DNA of 64,000 nt from CAXBCP01 sp963977005. GTDB lineage: Bacteria > Pseudomonadota > Alphaproteobacteria > MPNO01 > UBA830. Both the position numbers and the translations under genes were made by a program. Below the pieces are notes generated by a model that saw only the letters and a list, made by a program, of their open reading frames with translations, was not told the origin of the DNA and made no database searches. This document shows positions 53,210 to 62,845 of the stretch, in pieces. Position 1 is the first letter of the stretch, and every line of letters begins with the position of its first letter. Where the stretch lies: assembly GCA_963977005.1 (NCBI GenBank), contig CAXBMQ010000003.1:1-64000 (forward strand), given 5' to 3'.

Positions 53210-54330
53210 CGCGGAACCTCCGCCCCGACGCGTTTGCGGGTCAGGGCCAGCAGGAACCCGACGCAGAGCCCCATCGCAATCAGGGATGAGCCGCCGTAGC
53301 TGACGAAGGGAAGGGTCATGCCCTTGGTCGGCATCAGTCTCAGGGTCGACCCCATATTGATGACTGCCTGCAGGCCGAACTGGACGACGAGGCCGGAGGT
53401 TGCCAGCAGGATGAACAGATCGGTTTCCTGCAGGGCCTTTGCGAAACCGCGCAGGACGACGAAACCGAACAGGCAGACGATGATCAGGCATACGAAGAGG
53501 CCGAACTCCTCGCCCGCGACGGCGAAGACGAAATCCGAATGGGCGTCGGGGAGAACTTCCTTGACCGTGCCTTCGCCCGGACCGCGGCCGAACAGCCCAC
53601 CATTCATGAACGCCTCAAGCGAGCGATCGACCTGATAGCTGTCGCCGGAGGACGGATCGAGAAACCTGTCGACCCGGCTTGCGACATGGGAGAGCGTGAA
53701 ATAGGCCAGCACGAAGCCGGCAATACCTGCGATGGCCAGTCCGGCAGCCCAGAACAGCGGGAGACCCGCGAGGAAGAACTGGCAGGCCCAGACGGCGGAA
53801 ATGACCACCGCCATGCCGACATCGGGTTGGAGCAGCAACAATCCGACGATCAGGCCATAGGCGCCGATGGACATCAGGTTTCCATGCTTCAGGGCGCCGG
53901 TACGGGCCGATGCGAACAGCCAGGCGGCGACCACCGCGAAGGCGGGTTTGAGGAATTCAGACGGTTGCACGGACATCGGGCCGAGCGCGATCCAGCGCCG
54001 CGCCCCCTTGATTTCCGTTCCGAAAACAAAGGTCGCAAGCACCAGAACGGCAAAGACGATGAGCGTGATTGATGCAACGCGGAATACCCCGCGCGGCGAC
54101 AGCAATGAGGCGCCAATCAGCAGAGACAGCGCAATCGGCAGATAGATCAACTGACGCCGCGCGAAATAGAAATAATCGAGACCGATGCGCTCGGCGACGG
54201 CCGGGCTGGCGGCCAGCGCCATGATGATGCCGAACGCGATCAGCGCACCGACCGCCGTCAGTGTCCAGCGGTCGACGGTCCACCACCAGCGGCCGAGAAT
54301 GGAGGTATCGGAGCGCGCAAATACCGTCAT
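53206..54330 (-). CDS. ftsW: Lipid II glycan polymerase FtsW (SEDS)
   Basis: A 374-residue membrane protein with about ten transmembrane helices of the SEDS family. Motifs include GARRWIALGPMSVQPSEFLKPAFAVVAAW, the LQPDVGMAVV segment with the catalytic-region Asp, GGLFGRGPGEGTVKEVLPDAHSDFVFAVAGEEFG and MPTKGMTLPFVSYGGSSLIAMG. It polymerises septal glycan with FtsI. It overlaps both murD and murG by ATGA. Confidence 0.95.
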   Translation of the reverse strand: MTVFARSDTSILGRWWWTVDRWTLTAVGALIAFGIIMALAASPAVAERIGLDYFYFARRQLIYLPIALSLLIGASLLSPRGVFRVASITLIVFAVLVLATFVFGTEIKGARRWIALGPMSVQPSEFLKPAFAVVAAWLFASARTGALKHGNLMSIGAYGLIVGLLLLQPDVGMAVVISAVWACQFFLAGLPLFWAAGLAIAGIAGFVLAYFTLSHVASRVDRFLDPSSGDSYQVDRSLEAFMNGGLFGRGPGEGTVKEVLPDAHSDFVFAVAGEEFGLFVCLIIVCLFGFVVLRGFAKALQETDLFILLATSGLVVQFGLQAVINMGSTLRLMPTKGMTLPFVSYGGSSLIAMGLCVGFLLALTRKRVGAEVPR

Positions 54331-55721
54331 GCCGCGCCCTCCGCCCGAAGCCCGGCGACGATCTTGCGGAAATGGTCGCCGCGCAGCGTGAAATTCCGAT
54401 ACTGATCGAAGGATGCGCAGGCCGGCGACAGCAATACGACCGGCGCATCGCCGGCTTCGATGTCACCTGTGTCGGCGGCAAGGCGTGCGGCGTCTGTCAC
54501 CGCGGTTTCAAGGTCGCCCGACATCGTGACCGGTATTCTGCCGTCCAGCGCGGTGGCGAATGCGTCGGCGGCTTCGCCGATCAGAAAGGCGTGCCGGACA
54601 TGGTCGAGATAGGGTTCCGTCGGGACAAGCCCGTCTTCCTTCGCGACGCCGCCGGCGATCCAGTAAATGTTCTGGAAGCTCGCCAGCGCCCGGGCAGCGG
54701 CTTCGCCGTTGGTGGCCTTGGAATCGTTGACGTAGCGAATGCCATCGATTTCGCCGACCATCTCAAGGCGATGCGGCAAACCGGGATACGTCTCGAACGC
54801 CGCGGCGATCTGTGCCGGTGTCAGCCCGCGGGCCCGGGCGACCGCCCAGGCGGTTGCCGCATTCTGCCAGTTATGCCGGCCGCGCAGGGTATCGATGTGG
54901 CCGATTGCACAGGAATTGCCGTCGGCGTCGCGCAGGTCGCCGTCGATCACGCTGACGCCGCCCTCGACAGGTCGTTCCACCGAAACCGGGACGACCTGCC
55001 AGGACCTGTTGCCGGCCAGTTCGTTCATCGCCGCGCGGCCGTATTCATCGTCGATACCGATCACGGCAATCTGACCGGTCGCCGCTTGTGCTGTCCGGAA
55101 AATCCGCTTTTTTGCTGCCACGTACCCGGCCATATCGCCATGCCGGTCGAGATGATCCGGTGTGACGTTCAGCAGGACGGCAATGTCGAATGTCGCCGTG
55201 TGCGTCAGGTCGAGCTGGTAGGATGACAGTTCGAGGACGACGGTATCTCCCGCACCCGGAGGCACCAGCCCGAGAACCGGCGGGCCGAAATTTCCACCGA
55301 TCTGAACGGCAATGCCGGAGACCTGCAATACATGATGGAGCAGCGCCGAGGTTGTCGATTTGCCGTTGGTGCCGGTGATGCCGATCAGCACCGCATCGCT
55401 GACGTTTTCGGCCAGCAGTTCGATGTCGCCGATGACCGGACGGTCGGCCTGTCGGGCGCAGCCGACGACCGGATGCGGCGCGGGATGGGTCAACGGAATG
55501 CCCGGGCTCAGCACCAGGGCGGCGATATCCGACCAGTCCGCGCCGGTCAGATCGGCGAGCGGGATATTCTCGTTCGCCGCCTGCGCGCGGGACTCGGCAT
55601 TGTCGTCCCAGGCGGTGACCGCCGCGCCGCCCGCCATCAGCGCATGCGCGGTCGCACGGCCGGAGCCGCCGAGTCCGAAGACCGCGAGATGCTGTGAGGA
55701 ACGGGATGTCACGGGGATCAT
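54327..55721 (-). CDS. murD: UDP-N-acetylmuramoylalanine--D-glutamate ligase
   Basis: A 464-residue Mur ligase adding D-Glu. LAVFGLGGSGRATAHALMAGG begins the UDP-binding domain, IGITGTNGKSTTSALLHHVL is the ATP loop, LELSSYQLDLTHTATFDIAVLLNVTPDHLDRHGDMAGYVAAK is the MurD hallmark with the carbamylated-Lys and metal regions, and YVNDSKATNGEAAARAL is in the C-terminal domain. It lies 10 bp after mraY and overlaps ftsW. Confidence 0.96.
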   Translation of the reverse strand: MIPVTSRSSQHLAVFGLGGSGRATAHALMAGGAAVTAWDDNAESRAQAANENIPLADLTGADWSDIAALVLSPGIPLTHPAPHPVVGCARQADRPVIGDIELLAENVSDAVLIGITGTNGKSTTSALLHHVLQVSGIAVQIGGNFGPPVLGLVPPGAGDTVVLELSSYQLDLTHTATFDIAVLLNVTPDHLDRHGDMAGYVAAKKRIFRTAQAATGQIAVIGIDDEYGRAAMNELAGNRSWQVVPVSVERPVEGGVSVIDGDLRDADGNSCAIGHIDTLRGRHNWQNAATAWAVARARGLTPAQIAAAFETYPGLPHRLEMVGEIDGIRYVNDSKATNGEAAARALASFQNIYWIAGGVAKEDGLVPTEPYLDHVRHAFLIGEAADAFATALDGRIPVTMSGDLETAVTDAARLAADTGDIEAGDAPVVLLSPACASFDQYRNFTLRGDHFRKIVAGLRAEGAA

Positions 55722-55731
55722 GATTGTCGGG

Positions 55732-56820
55732 CTACCTCAGCTTCAGTGTTGCGAGGCCGACCAGCGCCAGGATCGACGCGATGATCCAGAAGCGGATCAC
55801 GATCGTCGATTCCGCCCAGCCTTTTTGCTCGAAATGGTGATGCAGCGGCGCCATCCGAAAGACACGTTTGCCGGTCAGCTTGAACGATGCGACCTGCACG
55901 ATCACCGAAACGGTTTCCAGTACGAAGAGGCCGCCGATAATGGCGAGGACGATTTCATGCTTGGTCACCACGCTGACGGCGCCCAGCGCGCCGCCGATGG
56001 CGAGCGAGCCGGTATCGCCCATGAAGACCATGGCGGGCGGTGCGTTGTACCAGAGAAAGCCCAGACCCGCGCCGACGAGTGCCCCGCAGAAGACGGCGAG
56101 TTCCCCCGCGCCGCGCACGAAATGGATTTGCAGATACTCCGAAAAGACGAAGTTGCCCGACACATAGGCGATCAGCGCGAAGCAGGCGGCGGCGATAAGC
56201 GCCGGCATGATCGCAAGCCCGTCGAGCCCGTCGGTCAGGTTGACGGCATTCGACGCACCGACAAGGACGATCACCGCCCAGGGGACGAAGAACCAGCCGA
56301 GCGGGACCAGAAGTTCCTTGAAGAATGGCAGGGCGAGACCGGTGGCGAGAGCGCCTTCCGACAGGCTGGTGATCCAGATCGTGACACCCACGCCGATGGC
56401 GATCTGTGCGACGAGTTTCAGACGGCCGGGGAGGCCGTTGCTCGATCGTTTGGTCAGCTTGATATAGTCATCGACGAACCCGATCGCGCCGAAGCCGAGC
56501 GTGACGGTGAGGACCGCCCAGACATAGCCGTTGGTCAGGTCCGCCCAAAGCAGCGTCGCGATGCCGAGCGCGAGAAGGATCAGCACGCCGCCCATCGTGG
56601 GCGTGCCTTTTTTCGTTATCAGGTGCGATTGCGGGCCGTCTTCGCGGATCGGCTGTCCTTCGGCCTGCTTGCTTTTGAGCCAGCGGATCACCGCCGGGCC
56701 CAGGACGAAGCTGACGAAAAGCGCCGTCACCACCGCACCGCCGGTTCGCAGGGTGATATAGCGGAACAGGTTGAATGCACCGATTTCATCGGCCAGCGGG
56801 AACAGGAGGTTATAGAGCAT
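55732..56820 (-). CDS. mraY: Phospho-N-acetylmuramoyl-pentapeptide transferase
   Basis: A 362-residue integral membrane enzyme with about ten helices that forms lipid I. Motifs are KKGTPTMGGVLI, FGAIGFVDDYIKL with the D-D pair for Mg and catalysis, NAVNLTDGLDGLAIMP, FMGDTGSLAIGGALGAV, and the FRMAPLHHHFEQKGW loop with the conserved His triad. It sits 18 bp after murF. Confidence 0.97.
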   Translation of the reverse strand: MLYNLLFPLADEIGAFNLFRYITLRTGGAVVTALFVSFVLGPAVIRWLKSKQAEGQPIREDGPQSHLITKKGTPTMGGVLILLALGIATLLWADLTNGYVWAVLTVTLGFGAIGFVDDYIKLTKRSSNGLPGRLKLVAQIAIGVGVTIWITSLSEGALATGLALPFFKELLVPLGWFFVPWAVIVLVGASNAVNLTDGLDGLAIMPALIAAACFALIAYVSGNFVFSEYLQIHFVRGAGELAVFCGALVGAGLGFLWYNAPPAMVFMGDTGSLAIGGALGAVSVVTKHEIVLAIIGGLFVLETVSVIVQVASFKLTGKRVFRMAPLHHHFEQKGWAESTIVIRFWIIASILALVGLATLKLR

Positions 56821-56838
56821 CTGTCTGTTTCTCCTGCT

Positions 56839-58257
56839 TCAGGCGCCGTTCGCGGCGCGTTCGACGGGCGCCGGATCGGTCAGTTTTTTTACGATGCGCG
56901 AAAGTCCAATTCCGTTGGACGCCTTGACGGTGACGATGTCGCCGGCCTGAAGCCCCGACAGAACCATCGGCAGCAGCTCGTCGGCCGTCTCGGCGATGCC
57001 GCCGAGTTGGGCCGTCGAGAGAGCCTCCGCGAGCGCTGTCATCTCCCGACCGGCGAGGAACACGACATCGATGCCGTTTCGCGCGATATGGGCGTCGAGG
57101 CTGGCATGAGCCGCCTTGGAGATATCGCCGAGTTCGAGCATGTCGCCCAGAATGGCTACGCGCCGGCCGCCGTCTTTGGGCATGTGCCCAAGGGTCTTGA
57201 GGGCAGCGGTCATGGATTCGGGATTGGCGTTGTAGGAATCGTCGATCAGCCGGATATTGCCGTCCCCCCAGGGAACGACATGGACCGCACCGCGTCCCGG
57301 CAATCCCGGCAATGATTGCAGTGCCGCTGCGGCGGCATCCATATCGCCGCCGAGCGCATCGACCGTTGCAAGCACGGCGAGGCTGTTATAGGCCCAGTGA
57401 ACGCCGGGCTGGCCGACGCGGAAATTCAGGGCCTTGTCGCGCCAGCGCGCATCGACGGTATTGCCCGTGGTGTCGCTCAGGCATTCGACCAGCCGCATAT
57501 CCGCGGCTGCATGGCGGCCGAAACTGACAACGCGGTCCGCGCCGGTTGCGAGGGCGCATTCGGCAAGCAGGTCGAAATGTTCGGTGTCGCGGTTGATCAC
57601 GGCGATACCGCCGTCGAGGCCGGAAAATATCTCCGCCTTCGCATGGGCGATTTCTTCCAGCGAGTTGAAGAATTCCATATGGGCCGGCGCGATGGCGGTA
57701 ACGACCGCGACATGTGGCCGCGTCATCGCGACCAGCGGTGTGATCTCGCCCGGATGGTTCATGCCGATCTCGAAAATCCCGAAATCGGCGTCCGCCGGCA
57801 TGCGGGCGAGCGACAGCGGCACGCCCCAGTGATTGTTCAGGCTGCTCTTGCTGAAACTGGTCGACCCCTGGGTGGCCAGAACATGCGCGAGGGCTTCCTT
57901 GGTGCCGGTCTTGCCGACGCTGCCGGTGACGGCGGCGATTTTCGCGCCCGTCCGGGCGCGCCCCGCCTGCGCCAGCGCACGCAATGCGTCGAGCGTGTCC
58001 GCGACGATCAGGCCGGGTCTGCCGTCGAGGCTGTTCCGACCGGCCTGCGACACCAGCGCCGCCGCGGCTCCCGCGTCGAACGCGCCGGCGACGAAGTCAT
58101 GGCCGTCGAAATTGGGTCCCGACAGGGCGACGAACAGATCGCCGTTCTCGAGCGAGCGCGTGTCGATCGATATACCGGTCGCGGACCAGTCGCCGGTATT
58201 TTGCCCGGCGGTCGCAGTTGCCGCGTCGGTGGCGGACCACAGCGGGGAGGGGGTCAT
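56839..58257 (-). CDS. murF: UDP-N-acetylmuramoyl-tripeptide--D-alanyl-D-alanine ligase
   Basis: A 472-residue Mur ligase adding D-Ala-D-Ala made by Ddl. GISIDTRSLENGDLFVALSGPNFDGHDFV is the UDP-binding domain, AVTGSVGKTGTKEALAHVL is the ATP loop, NNHWGVPLSLARMP and FEIGMNHPGEI are the substrate and metal motifs, and IDDSYNANPESMTAAL lies in the C-terminal domain. ATG 58257 overlaps the murE stop by 4 bp. Confidence 0.96.
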   Translation of the reverse strand: MTPSPLWSATDAATATAGQNTGDWSATGISIDTRSLENGDLFVALSGPNFDGHDFVAGAFDAGAAAALVSQAGRNSLDGRPGLIVADTLDALRALAQAGRARTGAKIAAVTGSVGKTGTKEALAHVLATQGSTSFSKSSLNNHWGVPLSLARMPADADFGIFEIGMNHPGEITPLVAMTRPHVAVVTAIAPAHMEFFNSLEEIAHAKAEIFSGLDGGIAVINRDTEHFDLLAECALATGADRVVSFGRHAAADMRLVECLSDTTGNTVDARWRDKALNFRVGQPGVHWAYNSLAVLATVDALGGDMDAAAAALQSLPGLPGRGAVHVVPWGDGNIRLIDDSYNANPESMTAALKTLGHMPKDGGRRVAILGDMLELGDISKAAHASLDAHIARNGIDVVFLAGREMTALAEALSTAQLGGIAETADELLPMVLSGLQAGDIVTVKASNGIGLSRIVKKLTDPAPVERAANGA

Positions 58258-59714
58258 GATGTTTCCCCTTTGCGATCTGCGATGGCTGCCCGGGCGACAA
58301 CAAGATCGTCGAACGGGTGGGTTTCGCCGCCGACGATCTGTCCGGTTTCATGGCCCTTGCCGGCGATGACCAGAACGTCGCCGTCCGACAGCATCGACAC
58401 GGCTTCGCGGATGGCGGTTTCGCGATCGCCGATGTCGTGCGCGCCGGAAGCGGCCGCCAGAATTTCGCGGCGAATGGCATCCGGCGCTTCGGAGCGGGGG
58501 TTGTCGTCCGTCACGATGGCGATATCCGCCAATTCGGTCGCGAGCCGACCCATCATCGGCCGTTTGCCCCGGTCCCGGTCGCCGCCGCAGCCGAAAACGA
58601 CAATCAGCCGGTTCGTGGTATGCGGACGCATCGCGGCCAGAACATTTTCGAGCGCGTCCGGCGTGTGGGCATAGTCGATGTAGACGCTGCCGCCATTGAC
58701 CGTGCCGGCCTGTTCGAGACGTCCCGGAACACCCGTCAGCCTGGGGAGGCACGCGATCGCGTGCTCGCTGTCTTCGCCGCAGGCGATGGCGAGTCCGGCC
58801 GCGCAGAGCACGTTATAGACCTGAAAATCGCCCGCCAGCGGCAGATCTATATCGGTCTGCCGTCCGAAAGCGTTCAGTTGTATCCGCGTCCCGCTGTGGG
58901 ACGGCTCGGCCGCCAGTAATTTGAGCTCGGTCGCATTCCGCCCGTAGGAAATGACCCTGCCGCCAAAGGCCTTTGTGAGGGATTCCGTTTCGGGAATGTC
59001 GGCGTTGAGAACGGCAGTGCCGTCGGTCGGCAGAAGCGCGCTGAACAGCCGCGTCTTCGCGGCCAGGTAGGCATCGAGCGTGCCGTGATAGTCCAGATGG
59101 TCGCGCGACAGGTTCGTGAAGGCGGCGGCGCGCAGCTTCACGCCGTCGAGCCGGCGCTGGTCCAGCCCGTGACTGGACGCTTCCATGACCACGTGATCGA
59201 CGCCTTTGCGCGCAAGTTCCGCGAGATCGGCGTGCAATGTCACCGGGTCGGGCGTTGTCAGGCTGGGCTTGACGCTGCCGTCCGGCAGTTGAAGGCCGAG
59301 CGTGCCCATGCTGACGGCCGGGTGGCCGGTCATCGACCATATCTGTCGGGTGAAATGTGCAACCGATGTCTTGCCGTTCGTGCCGGTAACGGCAGCGATC
59401 GTTTCCGGCTGATCGCTGTAGAATGCGGCGGCCATGTGGGCGAGTGCGGCACGGGCGTCCGAGGACGTGATCAGGGCAGTCTTGTTGTCGGTGACAGTCG
59501 TGCCGGTCGGCGCAAGAATCGCAGTGGCGCCGTTCGAAATTGCGGCCCCGATAAAGTCCCGGCCGTCGACGGAGGACCCGGGCAGGGCGGCAAACAGGAA
59601 TCCGGGTTCGACGGCGCGTGAATCCGCCGTCAATCCCGTAATCTCCGTTTCGCGCAGTTCCACTGTCAGGTTCACCTGTGTGACTTCTCCCGGTAACAGG
59701 TCAATGAGACGCAA
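58254..59714 (-). CDS. murE: UDP-N-acetylmuramoyl-tripeptide synthetase (probably meso-diaminopimelate ligase)
   Basis: A 486-residue Mur ligase adding the third stem residue. The start is TTG 59714, with GGAG 7 nt upstream and a 14-bp overlap with ftsI; the longer reading is an ftsI shadow. ITGLTADSRAVEPGFLFAAL is the UDP-binding part, AVTGTNGKTSVAHFTRQI the ATP loop, TTPDPVTLHADLAEL and MEASSHGLDQRRLDGV the central domain. VTDDNPRSEAPDAIRREIL contains the D-N-P-R motif, which signifies meso-diaminopimelate rather than lysine specificity. Confidence 0.95.
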   Translation of the reverse strand: MRLIDLLPGEVTQVNLTVELRETEITGLTADSRAVEPGFLFAALPGSSVDGRDFIGAAISNGATAILAPTGTTVTDNKTALITSSDARAALAHMAAAFYSDQPETIAAVTGTNGKTSVAHFTRQIWSMTGHPAVSMGTLGLQLPDGSVKPSLTTPDPVTLHADLAELARKGVDHVVMEASSHGLDQRRLDGVKLRAAAFTNLSRDHLDYHGTLDAYLAAKTRLFSALLPTDGTAVLNADIPETESLTKAFGGRVISYGRNATELKLLAAEPSHSGTRIQLNAFGRQTDIDLPLAGDFQVYNVLCAAGLAIACGEDSEHAIACLPRLTGVPGRLEQAGTVNGGSVYIDYAHTPDALENVLAAMRPHTTNRLIVVFGCGGDRDRGKRPMMGRLATELADIAIVTDDNPRSEAPDAIRREILAAASGAHDIGDRETAIREAVSMLSDGDVLVIAGKGHETGQIVGGETHPFDDLVVARAAIADRKGETS

Positions 59715-61416
59715 CCCGCGGCTCCCGCGCCGATTTGTCCGAAATCTCGATTGCAAGACTTTCGTGGACGGCATCGGTCTCCTTGATCGGGCGCAGCCCG
59801 AGAACCGGGGCGATGCGCCGGACGACGGCACCGACAACGGGGGCCGCAACCCAGCCGCCCGTCGCGTAGCCGAAGGTTTCCTTTGTGCCCTTGGCTTCAT
59901 CGAGCATCGCGAGAACGACGTATCGCGGTTTGTGCATCGGAAAGGCTGCGACGAAGGACGAGATAAGCGCCTTTTTCTTGTATCCGCGGCCGGAAACCTT
60001 CTCGGCCGTACCGGTTTTGCCGCCTACGAGAAAACCGGGTGCGGCCGCGTTCCTGCCGGTCCCGTTCTTGACCACAAGGCGCATCAGACGGCGCATCTTG
60101 GCGGATGTCTCGGCGGTAACGACGCGTTTCCCGACCGGCACGTCGGACGGATCGCGCCTGACCAGCGTCGGCGTCCGGTAGATACCGCCATTGACCATCG
60201 CCGATACGCCCGCCACGAGGTGGAGCGGGCTGACGGCCAGGCCGTGGCCGAACGAGATCGTCATGCTGTTGATTTCACGCCAGCGGTTGGGGGCAAGCGG
60301 CGCGCCGGTCTCGGACAATTCGATCCCGACCGGCTTCATCATGCCGATATTGGTCAGGAAGTTGCGGTGGCCTGATATGCCGACATCCAGCGCCATTTTT
60401 ACGGTACCGATATTTGACGAGTACATGAAGATTTCGGGTACCGACAACCAGCGCTTCTTGGCGTGGAAATCCCGGATCGTGAATCGCGCGATACGGATCG
60501 GGTTGGTCGCATCGTACCCGCCGCGCAGGCTGACCGTCCCGGCATCTAGCGCCATGGCGGTCGTGAATATCTTGAAGGTCGATCCCATCTCGTAGACGCC
60601 GAGCGTGGTCCGGTTGAAGCGAAGGTCCTTGTCGATCGCGCCCGGCTGGTTCGGGTCGAAACTCGGGAGAGACGACATCGCGAGTATCTCGCCGGTATTC
60701 ACGTCCATGACGAGACCGGCGGCACCGATGGCGCTGAACTTCTTCATCGCCGTGCCCAGTTCGTGTTCAAGCACGTGCTGGACGCGAACGTCGATCGACA
60801 GGGCCATGTTGTCCTGCCGGGTACGGAGTTCCTTGTCGAAGTATCTCTCGATCCCCGACAGGCCTTTATTGTCGATATCGGTGAAGCCGAGCGCATGCGA
60901 GGCCAGCGGGCCCAGCGGATACATCCGGCGCGCTTCCCGCTGGAAGTTCAGTGCCGGAATACCCAGACGATTGACCGCATATTGCTGGCGGGGTGTCAGA
61001 TGTCGTTTCAGCCAGACGAAACCGCGATCGGACCGGAGCTTTTTTTCGATCGCTTTGACGTTGATGCCGGGCAGGGCGGTGGCAAGCCGGATCGCCGCCT
61101 GTTCCGGGTCCAGAACAAGCCGCGGGTTGGCGAATAGCGACGCGGTATTCAGGCTTGTCGCCATCAGGACGCCATTGCGGTCGACGATATCGGCGCGTCC
61201 CGTATGTTTCTCGTCTTTCGCAATGCTGCGGGTGTAGCGGGGTTCGCTGTTATCCGAAAACACCGAGACATCGACGACGCGGATGCCGATCACGGCAAAC
61301 GCTGCCGTGAACAGCGCGCCGGCGACCATAAGGCGGTTGCGGCCGGTTTCGATAGCTGTCTTGCGATCGCCTTCTATGCGAATTTTTTCGGGTGGCGCCT
61401 GCCGCTTCCCGATCAT
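59701..61416 (-). CDS. ftsI: Peptidoglycan D,D-transpeptidase FtsI (PBP3)
   Basis: A 571-residue class B penicillin-binding protein. It has a short basic cytoplasmic tail, one transmembrane helix (about 29-50), a pedestal/dimerisation domain, and a transpeptidase domain with the active-site S279-T-F-K282, SSN at 333-335 and K-T-G-T near 471. It crosslinks septal peptidoglycan and works with FtsW. It overlaps ftsL by 4 bp and murE by 14 bp. Confidence 0.96.
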   Translation of the reverse strand: MIGKRQAPPEKIRIEGDRKTAIETGRNRLMVAGALFTAAFAVIGIRVVDVSVFSDNSEPRYTRSIAKDEKHTGRADIVDRNGVLMATSLNTASLFANPRLVLDPEQAAIRLATALPGINVKAIEKKLRSDRGFVWLKRHLTPRQQYAVNRLGIPALNFQREARRMYPLGPLASHALGFTDIDNKGLSGIERYFDKELRTRQDNMALSIDVRVQHVLEHELGTAMKKFSAIGAAGLVMDVNTGEILAMSSLPSFDPNQPGAIDKDLRFNRTTLGVYEMGSTFKIFTTAMALDAGTVSLRGGYDATNPIRIARFTIRDFHAKKRWLSVPEIFMYSSNIGTVKMALDVGISGHRNFLTNIGMMKPVGIELSETGAPLAPNRWREINSMTISFGHGLAVSPLHLVAGVSAMVNGGIYRTPTLVRRDPSDVPVGKRVVTAETSAKMRRLMRLVVKNGTGRNAAAPGFLVGGKTGTAEKVSGRGYKKKALISSFVAAFPMHKPRYVVLAMLDEAKGTKETFGYATGGWVAAPVVGAVVRRIAPVLGLRPIKETDAVHESLAIEISDKSAREPRVASH

Positions 61417-61859
61417 TGGCTTTTCTTCAGCTTGGCGAGGATCGGCTTGAGCCAGTCGTCGTCCGCGGCCGCCGGCGGCGCCCGTGCGGGTGCCGGTTTC
61501 CGGGCCTGGGCCGGTTTTGCCGCCGGTTTTCCGGTCGCCGCGATCTCGGTGAGCGGCGTCGTATCGGTCTGTTCAGGGGCCGACCGGTCGAGAAGTTCCC
61601 GCATCGACACGGTTTGCGCCGAAACCGGTGCGTCCATGCCGAGCAGGCGCTTGCTGAGCGCTTCGAGACGCGCCGGCTGGTTCAGGTAACTCCATTCCGC
61701 CTGCATGACCTGGATGGCATCCCGGTCGGTGATTATCTCGGCGTTCAGCGCGTGCAGGCGGTCTTCGAGATTCTGAACCCGGTGTTTTACGACGAAGAGC
61801 CCGATGACCACCGAAACGGCGAGGATCGACCAGAGAAGGGTGGATCTGCGCATGATCAT
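61413..61859 (-). CDS. ftsL: Cell division protein FtsL
   Basis: A 148-residue bitopic protein: one transmembrane helix (about 7-23, LLWSILAVSVVIGLFVV), then a coiled coil (about 24-70, KHRVQNLEDRLHALNAEI) with the QAEWSYLNQPARLEALSKRLLGM segment conserved in alphaproteobacterial FtsL. A Pro/Ala/Lys-rich periplasmic tail follows. It bridges FtsB and FtsW/FtsI in divisome activation. Two close Met codons are possible starts. It overlaps rsmH and ftsI by ATGA. Confidence 0.93.
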   Translation of the reverse strand: MIMRRSTLLWSILAVSVVIGLFVVKHRVQNLEDRLHALNAEIITDRDAIQVMQAEWSYLNQPARLEALSKRLLGMDAPVSAQTVSMRELLDRSAPEQTDTTPLTEIAATGKPAAKPAQARKPAPARAPPAAADDDWLKPILAKLKKSQ

Positions 61860-62845
61860 TCCTCCCGCATCGGCGGTGCCGACGTGCGTTCCGCGACGCG
61901 CAGCCGTGCCGACCGCGCGCGCGGGTTGCGTTTTGTTTCTGCATCGCCCGGTTTCTGCGTGCCGCGTCGGACCAGCGTGAAGCAGGGCGCCGGGCCGGTC
62001 GGTGCCGCGGCGGGCATGTGCCGCGATACGGCCGGTACGTCGCCCGAATGGGTTCGCAGGAATTCCTTTACGATGCGGTCTTCGAGCGAATGGAAAGACA
62101 CCACCGCAAGCCGCCCCCCCGGCGCGAGGAGGATTTCGGCCCCCCGCAGGCCGCGTTCGATCTCGTCCAGTTCCTCGTTGACCTGGATCCGGATCGCCTG
62201 AAACGTCCGTGTCGCGGGATCGGTCTTCGAAGACCGTCCGCCGCGATAGGTGTTGCGGACGATATCGGCGAGCTGGCCGGTACGGGTGATGGGCGAGTCT
62301 GCGCGGGCATTGACGATCGCGCGGGCGATGCGACGGGCCTGTCGTTCTTCGCCGTATTTGAAAATGATATCGGCAAGCACGCCTTCATCCGCCTCGTTGA
62401 CGAGGTCGGAGGCGGATAATCCGTCCTTCCCCTGGCGCATGTCCAGCGGGCCGTCATTGCGAAAGCTGAATCCCCGGTCCGGATCGTCGATCTGCATCGA
62501 GGATACGCCGAGATCGAGCGCGATGCCGTCGACGGTCTCGATACCCTCGCGGAACAGGATTTGCGCCATGTCGCCAAAGCGGCCCTCTATCACGGTGAGG
62601 CGCCCGGCGTATTTTTCGATCAGTTCAGCGGCGCCGGCGATGGCGTCGGGGTCGCGGTCGATCGCCCAGACCCGGCAGTCCGCAGCGTCGAGAATGGCCG
62701 ACGTATAGCCGCCCGCCCCGAAGGTGCCGTCCACATAGCGACCGCCGTCGCGCGGCTGGAGCGCCGCAAGCACTTCGTCGATCATGACGGGCTCATGCCC
62801 AAAGGCCGGGCCATTTTCCGACGGGGAGTCCGACCGGGCGCTCAC
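61856..62845 (-). CDS. rsmH: 16S rRNA (cytosine(1402)-N(4))-methyltransferase
   Basis: A 329-residue SAM-dependent methyltransferase. GHEPVMIDEVLAAL is the family opening, VDGTFGAGGYTSAIL is motif I, AIDRDPDAI the acidic strand, DGIALDLGVSSMQIDDPDRGFSFRNDGPLDMRQG the catalytic region, and VVSFHSLEDRIVKEFLR the closing motif. Start GTG 62845 overlaps the mraZ stop (GTGA) and is preceded by GGGAG. It methylates C1402 in the ribosomal P site. Confidence 0.95.
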   Translation of the reverse strand: MSARSDSPSENGPAFGHEPVMIDEVLAALQPRDGGRYVDGTFGAGGYTSAILDAADCRVWAIDRDPDAIAGAAELIEKYAGRLTVIEGRFGDMAQILFREGIETVDGIALDLGVSSMQIDDPDRGFSFRNDGPLDMRQGKDGLSASDLVNEADEGVLADIIFKYGEERQARRIARAIVNARADSPITRTGQLADIVRNTYRGGRSSKTDPATRTFQAIRIQVNEELDEIERGLRGAEILLAPGGRLAVVSFHSLEDRIVKEFLRTHSGDVPAVSRHMPAAAPTGPAPCFTLVRRGTQKPGDAETKRNPRARSARLRVAERTSAPPMREE